A stretch of 64,000 nucleotides of DNA from Halicephalobus mephisto (lineage: Eukaryota; Nematoda; Chromadorea; Rhabditida; Panagrolaimidae), in NCBI GenBank assembly GCA_009193035.1, contig SWDT01000001.1:1798001-1862000 (forward strand). Reading direction: 5' to 3'. The notes under the pieces were generated by a model. That model was not told the DNA's origin and ran no database searches. It worked only from the letters and a program-made list of their open reading frames with translations. Shown here piece by piece: positions 50,201 to 62,200 of this stretch (position 1 is its first letter; the number at the start of each line of letters is the position of its first letter). The translations under genes and the position numbers were made by a program.

Positions 50201-53200
50201 GTTTGGATTTAATTTTGGCAAGATTTCTGAGTCCATTGCTAATGCTTCTCAGAAAGTCGTTGGGGTTATGGAAGTTGCAAATGAAAAGATCACTGAACGA
50301 CGATCTTCTGCAACAGAGTTAGTCGTAAACCCTGAGAAGGAAGTCAAAACTGAAATGGAGTTGACTCCAGAAGAACTTGAACATATTCGAAAGATAAATG
50401 AGATGGCTGAACAAAGCGATTTATTCAATGCTTCTACAATTCAACATCCTGAGATTGCAGGCCTTTCTTCTGCCAAGGAACAATCTATTGATATGCCATC
50501 TTCAAAGGCGAATGAACTTGAACCAGAATTATTGAGTCAAGAGGAAATTGAACATATTCGTAAGATTACTGAGCAAGCCGAAATAGATGCTATGATTGTT
50601 CCAATCCATAACGTAGAATTTGATATTCCTGTAATTGAGAAAACGACACCGAGCATTGTAGACGCTGAATCTGGGTTGACAGAAGAAGATGCGGATCATA
50701 TTAGAAGAATTGCTGAAGAGGCTGATATCGATTCCATGAACACAGTGATTTATAAACCTCATGTGGAAGAATCTATGACACCTAGAAATATTTCGTTAGA
50801 AACAACAAAGGAACCAGAGTTGACAGAAGAAGAATTAGAACATATTAGAAGAATTGCTGAACAGGCTGATATTGATTCCATGAACACTTTAATTGAAAAA
50901 CCTCTTATTGAAGAATCCCTTGTAGCTACAACTGTTCCAGCAGAAACAAGAGAACTTGTTGAACTACCATTAACAGAAGAAGAACTAGAACACATTCGAA
51001 AGATTGCAGAGCTTGCTGAGATGGAAGTAACGTCGAATCAGCTTCCTTATCACCAAGAATCTTTTGTTCCTGAGGAAAGCCTAATAGCAATTCAAGAGAA
51101 AATCAATCCAGAAAATGAATCATCAATTTCAACTCCTCTTGAACAAATTCCCTCTGTTGACTTCCAGAAGCAAAAGGAGAAGTTCTCAGAAACAGCTACC
51201 AAATTTACTTCCTTCGGCTTTAACACATTTAAAAAAGCTAGATCTGCAGTTGCAAAGGCGGCTGAGCAAATTGCCGACAGCAACCTTCCCAAACAGCCAC
51301 CACCAACGGAGCAACAAGCTGCTGAAGAGGCAATTGACACCGTTACGACAACAAGTGGAGGCATTTATACTGAACCAGCATTTACTAATGAAGCCATCCA
51401 GAGTACGAAACAATCCTTGTCAGAAGAAGAGATAGAGCACATCAGGAAAATTGCTGAATTGGCGGATGCTGAATTTGCTTCTATTCCACCAACAGATACT
51501 CGGTTTTGGGCGAGAGATTCGTCACTTCCGGACACCTTCGGCAATTATCGTAGTTCCTCTGAAGACTCGGCTGTCTCTCTGGAGAAAGGGCAACAGGACT
51601 TTTCTGAAGAATCTTCTGATAGTCGTTTGACGCATGATTTGAGTGATTACGATATGGCTAATGAGCAGATGGATGAGGCCACCAAAGTCCAAACTTTCCG
51701 GTGGTATGAACAACAGTTGAGTGAATTAAATAAGAGCCTCGACGAAGTCTACGATCTTGGTATGTTTCTTTTTATTAGTTGTCAAGAAAGTAATATTGGA
51801 TCCTAATCGGAAACGTCAATTATAACCGGGTAAGAAAAGTAACTTTTAACTAGAGTGAAATCCATTTGAACCACTATATCTGTCAACAGAAAGCTAATGT
51901 GCTAATTCTTTCACTGACAATTTAGACTTCTGGGTTTGGTGAATTTTTTCGGAAACAGTTTTTGTAGGGTTTTGCTAACGAAAGATTTTCACATACCGTA
52001 AGTTATTCAGATTGTTCAAATTTGATATTCAACGGTAGAACAGGTGAGTATGGTAGACAAGGGGAAGTTCGTACCCTAGTTCATTCATTTTTATATCATG
52101 ATTTGAGACATCTGCGAACAGATTGTTGTGAACACTAAGGGATTCTCTTTTATTTATCAATTCTCGATTTCGTTTAACTTCCAATGAACTTTTTTAATTT
52201 CTTGGAATACTTTCTTGTTGTGATTAATTTCTTAAATTTCATGATACTCTAATGGATAAATATTTCAATAGGTTACAAAACCATCATTGAATCCCCTTCT
52301 GTGTCAGCTTTATTTTATGAACTTTGTCGTAGTTAAAATACTATAAAACCTGTCTATATTTATCTTATAGAATCATTTCTTTGTCGTATGTAGTAATGCA
52401 TTTCAGAAAAGATCTGTTTTTGTTGCGTAGTAACTATTCAAAGTAATCATGGGGATGATGAGCCTGATTGTGATCTAGTAATTCATGGAGATTCATTTAT
52501 CCAGCTTTTTTTGTTTTTCCTTCTGCGTTTAAGAATTTAGTAATGATTAGCTTCCATCATAGTTTTTAAAATCTTGTTGCTAACGAAATTAAATTGTCTG
52601 ATTTTGAAAGGGTTTATCTGCACTATAGAACCTTTTTGTCAATTGTTGAATGATACATTGAATTAATGATTCCTGATTAAATACTTTGTTAATTTTTCTT
52701 ACAATATCTCCTACGGTGCACTTTGATCTAAACTTATGAAATATCATATTTTTGCATCTTGACCTTCAAAACTTACAAAATAATGTGGTTTAAAGGAAAT
52801 AAATCATATAGAGCAGATTTGAAGCACCACAATGGTATATAATATGCCATACTACTGCATATGGTACTCTTGTGACAAGAAGAAGAAAACTGAACACTAT
52901 ATAATCTGATATTGCTTTGTTGACAACTTAACGCTTTTGTAAAATTGAATTAAAACAATACCAATTATATAATTTGCCTTTTTAGACAAAATCGAGCATA
53001 AACACAATGGCAGTTTCATTTTGCCCTCTCTTCCAAGAGAAGAAAGCCCTGCTATTCAAGTGCCGAAGAACTACGAGTCAACAGAGCCAGTTGAAATAAA
53101 TGTAGGAAGGCATGAGTTTGAGCAACCATCAGAGTGGGAGGAGTCACCAAGCACATACACCAACGTCAACGCGAAAATCGATGTCTTCGCGGCAGCTGAG

Positions 53201-56200
53201 GCCGACCGAGCATTGAGCATTGCCACCGGCACTGTTTTTCCCTCCATCCAAGAGAGCCAGAAAACGAGCGTGCCACCGCAGCCAATTCTTGGGCAAACTG
53301 AAGAGTATGGACTAGAAGACGAAAAGGAAGAACGGGAAGAAAGCAGTTCTGTTGAGCCACTGCCGTTACCGCCAACGTCCACAGTCGATGTTGTCTCGTC
53401 ACAGGTCACAAAATGTCATGAGATTGCTCCAGAATGTGAAGATAGATTTCAAAGTTCTATTACTACCGATACTGCCACTAGTGATTCTACCCACATTGTA
53501 AAACCCACTCCTGAACCAGAGAAACAAACCATGTTTGGATCTAAGTCCAAAGGTGGTTTTGGTGGATTTGGAGGGCTTTCCAAGTTTGCTTCAGATGCTC
53601 TCAAGAATGCAAAACAAGCAGGCGAACAACTTGGAGCCAAGGCCGCTCAGGCAGCTCAGGCTGCTTCTACGGGAGATTTGACTCAGATTGGGAAAAATTT
53701 GGTGAGTGTTTTTAATCAATTGATAACGAGCTCCCTTGAGGATAGTCCCATAAGTTAGGTTTCGTTAAAATTAGTAAGAACAACTTTTTTTAGAAAACAA
53801 ATTGTATCCGATTTCATTTCTTTCCCCTTATCGCTTCTGGTGTGTACTTTTATTTTTTGTTTTTAGCAATCCACGATGGAAGTTAAGCCTCCAGCTCGAT
53901 CACAATCTACTTTGTTACCAACAACCTCTGGGGCATCAACCCCGTTGCCACCTGGACTAGAAGACTTGTCTCAAGAGGAACGGGATAGAATCTTGGCCGT
54001 AATGGCTTGTGCTGAAATCGATGCCGCAGAGGCTGCGACACCTAAAATTTCGGCTTCCCATACGGATGACAAATTATACAGGTTAGTTTATTTGCTATTC
54101 AGATTGAAAAAGCAATATCCATAATAACTTTAGTGGTCCTTCAAAGACCCCTCTCCCTCAAGTCCAGCCTGTACCAATGCTTGATGCATCTTCCAAGCCG
54201 GGTCCCTCGGCATCTCCGTCGTTGATTCCATCAGTAGAAGAGCTTGGCATTGCCCACTTGTCCCCCGCTGAACAAGAACAGATTCTGTCGGTCATGAGAC
54301 AAGCAGAATTGCAAGGTGCTTCAATGTCCCCAATGGCTCCTGTCACTCAACCGCCGACTACTCATGACATCCCTATGTCAGCAAGTAGGTTCTTTATTTG
54401 CCTTATTTCCTCTATCCTTGCCTGGGAAATGCCTAACCGAGAGGCGAACGTTTACTTATTAGCCTTGGGGTAAAGTATTTCAGTCATACAAGTTAAGAGA
54501 CCTTAACTGTTTAAAAGTACTGGACTCTCCCACGGGGCCTCTGCCGCGTGTAGTTTCTCTCAAAACTTTGTTTTTACTCATCCGTTTTATGTTCTGTCTC
54601 TGAAATCAATTGTAGTCAGAAAGACAAATGTCAATTCAAATTAGTGGGAACATAAATTTTTCAATGGCAAAATTGGACTTGGTTTATCCAAAAAGCTGCT
54701 TTGAAAAACACGGCTCTTCCCTCGTGTGGGTCGTTTTCCCATTACTTTTTCGGCACGAAATCCATATTCATGTTTTTCTTTAATTTATGAAATACTTTTC
54801 AGCAATTGTTCATGAACAGTTGAATGACAAGGATGGATCTAAAACAAGGAAATTGTCATGGGAGAATCGTCAATTCCAAGAGCAGCAACCTCTAATCACT
54901 CAACCTATAGTTGGACCTGAAAATGTCTCAACTGATGTTGTTGAACCTCAGCAAGACATTCCTTTTGAAAGTCAAGGAATTATGAATATGCCACAGCCAT
55001 TTACGGTATCTGACAGTGGATACGCAACGACAGGATCAACGAGTTATGATATGGATTTAGATAAACATGTCATTTCTCAAGAATTACCGCCTCCACCAGT
55101 TTTTGAAGAAATCAGCCACCCCATGCTTCCGGAAAGTTTCGAGATTGACGAGGAACCAGATGATTTCTTCAGAAAAGAAGAGCCTCAACCTGAGTTCAAG
55201 CCTTCTCAACAGTCTGATGAATGGAGTAAGCCTGAAGTATTGGAACAATATGGTGGAGTTCTTATCACGGATACTGTAGAAGAACCTAAGGAGCCAGAAG
55301 AGCCTGAACCTATAAGAGTCACTGAGGGTCAACAAGGAAGTTCTCAAGTAGATGCTGTAGAACTAGATGAAGAGGTTTGGATGCAGCCGAAACACGAATA
55401 CAAAGTTCCGGAGAACTGGGAACCAAAATCTGGACGAATGTGGACCACAGTTTTCTCAGATGATGGGGAAGCAACAGTAGAAGAATCTACAAAACCTTCT
55501 GGACTCGATTCTTATATCAGTAATGAAGAGGTTCAGAGATTTACTGTAGATGAAGACTGGTCTATTGAGCCAGAACATATTCCGACTACTCAACCGACTA
55601 TTGCTCCGATTACTCAACCTTCAGCTTCCTATGCTGACCAAACTATCCCTTCTGGAGCTTCAAAAGGATTTAACCTCGATGAGTTTACTTCGGAAGAAAG
55701 AGAACATTTGATATCCGTGTTTGGTAAAGCGAATGAATTGAATTATGAGGTTCAGATGGATGATCCAACGTCTCCGATTGTTTCTGCAAAAGAATCTTCT
55801 CGAGTAGCTCCAGTTGAACTCAAACAACAGCCGATTGAAACTACCAAGTATGAGGAACCTTCTCAACAAGTTCCCCTGATGACCAAGAAAGCCCAACATA
55901 TTGAACATAAGAAAAAACACATCCAAGCTCCTCCAGAAATCAAAGTCACAATTCATGACGAAAAGGAAAAAACCAGTGATGAAGAATCCGAAGACGAAAC
56001 CCCGCCGAGTTCTGATGAAGACGACTATCCCGATCAGATTATAGAAGCTCCATCAGCTCCCTCTATGTCATTTACGGAAATGGAGCATGAAAGGGAGACT
56101 CAATCGGCTTTTGCTCAAGAAGTTCTCCAGCAGATCCAATCCTTCGGTGAATCTGCTAATGATGAATTTGAGTGGAAAAAGGAACATGATCGACGTCAAG

Positions 56201-59200
56201 AAGAACAACAGAAAGCAGAGTCAAGCATTACTTGTCCTTCAACATCAACTTCTCAACAGCAGCAGTATCAACAAGATGTCAAACTAACTACAGAGTCCAG
56301 CATTCGTCAGCAAAGTCAACGAATTAATCCATTCCTAGAATCTCCAGAAGAGGAGGAACCAGGATCAGTTTATGTCGAACAAAATCAATTGGATTCAGAC
56401 GATATTGACTACTCTCAAGCAGCTCAATACTACAGAACTTACGTCGTGTCCGATAGGATAGAACAACAGCAACAACAAAGAAAAATCAACACGATTCCTG
56501 AGGGTGAGGAGGAAGACAACATTGTCAACACAGAAGGTCGCTATCATGGTAGGCACGCTTTAGGACATAGCTAACTTAATTAGGAATTCCCTAAAGACAT
56601 ATTTCACTGGCAATTTTCATCATTTCAGCTAAAGAACTAGAACGAAAGCCCCTACACGGAAATACTGTTCCTCCACTTATTACTCCAGAAGATAAAAAGC
56701 CCAAGCGAAGATCAGCAAAGCCTTCTGCCATCTCTACAACAGGTTCGTTTGATGAGAATTTCCAACATCTATTGTTTCCCCATTCCTTCACCCGTCGTCA
56801 TGGTTCTTGTTCGCTAATAACCATCTTCTCCGACGAGACAGCTAAAAGCCATCCCGACCACTAGTTATTTGCTTTAGCATGCCCCTCAACTGACCATTCG
56901 GGAAAGCAGCAACAAGATACTTCAAACTCTTCTCAGTTTCATCGCTTTGGCGATTCCCTTGTAATGCTGTGGCATACGTGGCCTTTGAATATGTAATATG
57001 CTATAGGAAAAGTGTGCCGAATGCACTATGCCGCGGCTTTGATTGCACTAGACATCCTTGTTTGGTATTGTGTTTCAGCTGGAAGGTTTTCATGGTTTCT
57101 AACGGTTGAAATGCTTTACTCTATGAAAAGTGGATTACAATAGACTGTTATCCTTAAAAGATTGGCTTACTTTTCGAGACTAGACCTAATTGGGAGTATT
57201 GACGTGTTCATATATTGATTTCAGTCACCGCTGCTACATCATCATTCGATTTCTACAGCAGTTACGGAAGTTCACAAGCTCATTACATTTCTGCTGGATC
57301 TTCAGCAGCTCCGACTTACACTTGGGCAACAACAAAGCCAGTCCTTTCTCAAAGTCAAGATCAACAACAACATCAACCTCTAGGTCCATCTAAATCCGAT
57401 TCTTCTATCAAAGTTATCATCCCGGAAACCTCCACTTCAGAAACCTCAGGTCCATTAACTCCTATTCGACACGCTCCTCCACCACCTGAACAAAGTCAAT
57501 TGTCTCCAACAAGTACTCATTCCTTCCATCAAAATGGTCATCAGTTCAAGACCGATATCCCTGCAGCAGAAGACTTAATTCCTATCCAAAACCATCATCC
57601 GCTCCATCCACACGTCCACCAGAAAGAGCAGACTCCTCAACAGGCCTGCTTCCAACATGGTAAGCTTCGATAAGCAATTTTTATTAATTACATATTACAG
57701 AATTTGTCCCTGCAAACAGTGCTTCTGATGCCGCTTTCCTCGCTCAAATTGGGGTCCAATCCCTTGGTCGAGATTCCCAAACACTAGGTAGCCAACTTCC
57801 TTCAGCAAATCATTCCATGGCTGAATTGGAAGATGATCAAATTACTTCACGGTAACTAATAGTCTTAATTATTCAATTATTAATTAATTATTTTAGACTC
57901 AAGAGATCTCCAGCGATGATTCTCTCCAATGACAAATCTCAGCAACAAAGTGGTATCTTCAACTTCCCTCCTCCAACATTTTCCGGAATTCTGCCTTCTA
58001 GTTTCCAGCAGCAAGCTAATGCCATTCCAGACGGTCTGACCACCGGAGTTTTGATGAAGCGGCCTTTCGTCAGAGACGTGGGTTTTCGGTTTTCACTTTT
58101 ATCAAAAATATTACCATTTCTATTCTTTTCTGTTTTTATTTCTCTTGTTTCAACTTTTATCCTGAATATATCAGAAGAACGAATTACCATCTCTGCAAGA
58201 ATTCACTGAAGCTTCGTTTATTATTGTTGTCTTCATCGATCTTACTTCTGAATTCTCGCTTTTCCCCTCAAACTAAAAATTTTGAATCGGAGTCAACTTT
58301 AGCTTTGGCCTTAGATCATTTAGCAGAAACTCAACTCCCTTAGCAGCTCTTCTGACAGGCGCCACATTCATATTTCATTTCTGAATAAAATGAATGTTTT
58401 CGGACCTCTATTTTGGTCTAAAATTTACAAAACATTTTAGCCATTGGAAATTAAAAAAGGGATTTGTTTCTCAAGTAAAAATGGCAGAATTTCCTTTAAT
58501 CATTGATTAAACTTACACGCAGTCCATCTTTACTTACGTTTCTCAAAACACCAAAGATGTTCGTTTTCATTAATTTTTGGGGTGGTCAAAAATGTATTCA
58601 AATGCAGAATGTTTCAAAAAAGGAATTTTTTGGATTGTTCTAATTTAATAAGCATTTAATAGATTTTGTGATTTTTTAATTAGGTTTAGATAATCTCATT
58701 ATTTTATTCTATATAGAAAATTAGGATTTGAAGTGATTTTCAATGAAAATTTAGTATTATAACAATTCCCTTGCATTGTAAAGTACTTTTAAGCCTTCGC
58801 GTTATATCCTAAATCTTATTTAATTCATTCTTAGAAAAAGGTTAAAACTCCTTCTTTATGTTTTGAAATATTTAATTATGAATCCCGTAGTATTTTGGAT
58901 TTTAAAAAGTATTATTTGAAATTGAAAAAGAATTATTAAAATAATTCAATGTTTGTTGATTTATTGCAGTTTTAAAAGACAATTTTTTCTCAGGACATCC
59001 TGTAAAATAGAAGACTGGGAAAACTCGTTCATTTTAACGCTTTGCTTGGACTTTTTTCCACCCTGAAAAGCATCACAAAAAAGGAGTGGAAAAGGGAAAA
59101 ACGGGGCGTGACTGACGCTTTTTGGCATCAAGTAGTGTCCGAAGCCAGTCCGACTTTGATTTTACCATTGCTGGGAGTCTTGGTTATTTGCCGCTAGTCT

Positions 59201-62200
59201 TTTATTTTTATTGCATCTGCCAAATTGTTCTTCAATAAGGACAACGGAACAAAGCAGGAAACAAAAAGTTTTCCTGGTTAGACCCGAAAAAGTCGCCTAG
59301 TTTCTGGACTGCTGGTCTCTGTTGTTCAAATTTATTATTAACTTTTGTTTCAACAACGTCAAATATTCAAAGCTGGCGGCATCAACGAAAGTCAATCGAG
59401 TTTCTGAGTCACTCAAAGGTGCGCTTTTATTCATGTTCTCCATTAATACTGAATGCCTAAGGCACTTTGGATGGCTAGGTCGCTTTTAATTTCATTAACT
59501 TGAGAAGTATTTTAGAATTATGTATCTAACGTGAATTTTTATGACATCTCTAGAACCTCCAAAGTACTGGTCCTGCGCAAAATCGATGCATTTTTTCATA
59601 AAAGGAAGCTTTTTCCTTCCCAATGGCTGAGAAGCGGAAAACGTCTTTGCATTCCAAAACTCAAAAGGAAATTGTGCCAATTTGCGAGAGTTCGGTCAAT
59701 CTGATTGTATTTTCTGCACTCAAGTAGAAATGAGACCCTTTGACGCCATTGAGTAACCCTTTTTTGGAAATCTGAGATGCATTAGGCAATGACCAATTTA
59801 AAACTTTTTTGCGAAAAATGATCCAGGCCAGTTGGCTCCGATTTTTGTCTTCTCACTTTATCTTGTCCTTTTAGGAGGATGTATTGTTGTTCATCTCTGG
59901 AACCAGTGCGACACCAACAACCTCTTCTACTGTTGAAATGGGTCGTCGGAAACTTCCTTCTCTCCCTCAGCCCTACATGGGAACTGGAGTCAATGCCCCT
60001 GTTTATTACACGTCTTGTGCTCCAGAGCCGAAGGATGTGGCTTGTGGAACCACTGGAGGCATCCTCTTTGATCCTTCAACGGCCTCTACAACGACTAGAC
60101 TCACCTCAGCAGCCCGAATCCAGTCTACATCAGCTGCTTCCAGCCGACCTTCCAGTGCCTTGGGAATGCATCCCGTGGACCCGGCAATCATGCCTGGTGC
60201 TACTTTTAAGGTTGCTGGCAAGACCAAACAAGCAATTATAATGCCGAATGGAGATTTGGCCAGCAACAAACAACGGAAGTTGCCAAAGATGACGGATACA
60301 ATGTCTCGGGTGATGCTTAAAAAAGAGCTACGGGAAGTACTTTCGAAAAGAAGAGACAAACTAGATACTTGTGAAATTGAGGCTAACCACCGACAATACG
60401 TCATCAACAGAATGTTGAATAGTGGCTTGATGCCAGAAGGAAGGTTGCCCGAATTGGATGAGATTCCTCCCGTCGTTAAGTGTGATTTGCCTCTGGACAT
60501 AGTTAGAAATGCTAGAGTCGTCCCTATAAAACGGCCACAGTTGCCAAAGAGGACAGAAGTCACACACAAGCCCTTGACTAAGTCTGAAGGAACAAGTACT
60601 ATCAACTGGTTAGAAGAAGAAGGAATCAAGCAGTTCCACATCACTTCCACTCCAACATTCAAGAAATCAATAGCAGTTCAATGTGATGCTCCTCCAAGAT
60701 CTGTAGGAACTTCTACTGTTCAGACTAGTAGTTATAATAATTATTACCCTCCATCTACTTCTCTTAAGCAGCAGATATTCATTGAGTCAAGTGAATACGG
60801 GAAATCAGGCAAGAAGACTGTGGAGACCCAAACTGATGATATTACTGATTCTCTTAGAAGAAAGAAGTTCCCGAAACCTTCGGCAAGTTCTGTTCTTCAA
60901 AGAAATACCACAACGACCAGCAGTGGACCAGATCTCCTCGAATCCACTCAAAGGTACTTTGAGGAATATGACCGTCGTCTCAGGGAAGCTTCTCAAGTCC
61001 GTCTGGACAAACAAAGATTCAATTTTACGGATAATGATCTTGAATACAAACGTCAGCAAATCCTAGATGAACTGGCTCAGAGAAGAGAAAAGATTTCCTC
61101 AATGATAGACCTGAGATATCTCCAACAACAACCGCACACTAGGTTCGGAAACCAGCCGCTGCCTTCGAGCGATTATGCTTCCACAGTGCCTCATTATGGA
61201 TCACTGCCGAGGATAGACTACCCTGCCAGAAATTGTGTACCCTCGGGTTCTCAGTTGAGGGATTTCACCTCCAGACGAAACCAATCATACGGTTATGGTT
61301 CACTGCCGAGGAACTATGAGCGCTATTTGGATTCAATGGAACAATCTTTGATGGGTCCTTCGTCCTCAAGGATCCCAGGAAATCTTTCACGGTCTCTACT
61401 TAATCTGAATCAGACAGATACTTATCTGCCGTCGTACATGCAAAACCAACAAGTCCCATTCACCAGATCTGCTAATTACATAGACCAAATAGCTATGGAT
61501 GATATGTTGTTCAATAGACCAATGACTCAGATGCCGATGACAACTCCGGGAGGAGGAAATATGCTTTCACAATATGCTAATTACCTTAATAATCAATTCT
61601 TGTTGGCACAGAGAGATAATTATGGGGAGCCTATGGGAGACCCGTTCAACCTAAGTCCACCCATGCCCCCTCCGATGGAAGACTTTAGTGTCACTTATCC
61701 CCAAGCTCATCAATATTACTCCACAACACTGGATCAACCAATTCCCAGTTATGCAAGTCAGATAGACTCATCTATTTATGGAAGAACCGGTCCTTCTCAA
61801 GTTTACTCGAGAACAGAAAAGAATTACGGATCAAGACCGACTCATATAGTCGGAGATTACGGCAATTATATGCATAACAGAGTTCAAAACCTCAGACAAC
61901 TTGATAACCTTCAAGATGTTATAAATCATAATGTTGGGGTTGTTCATGATCCTTTACCAACAAATAATTACAATCCTCCGACGTTCAACTATCAACCAAG
62001 TCCTTGGGACAATGGACTCAGCTCTACCTACAATAACTATCAACAGCAACGTCGTCAAGTTCTGAATCCTTCTCTCTACGACGCCAAGTATCCCAGAGAA
62101 GACGGCCTCACTAGAATGTTCCAATCTTATGGTTGTCGACAACGTTCTCCCTATAGTAATCTCGGTCTTCAATCGGGTACGATTTCAGACGTCGATCAAC

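Noticed and set aside
53071..53409. 112-codon minus-strand frame
   Set aside because: Antisense to a Glu/Ser-rich scaffold exon.
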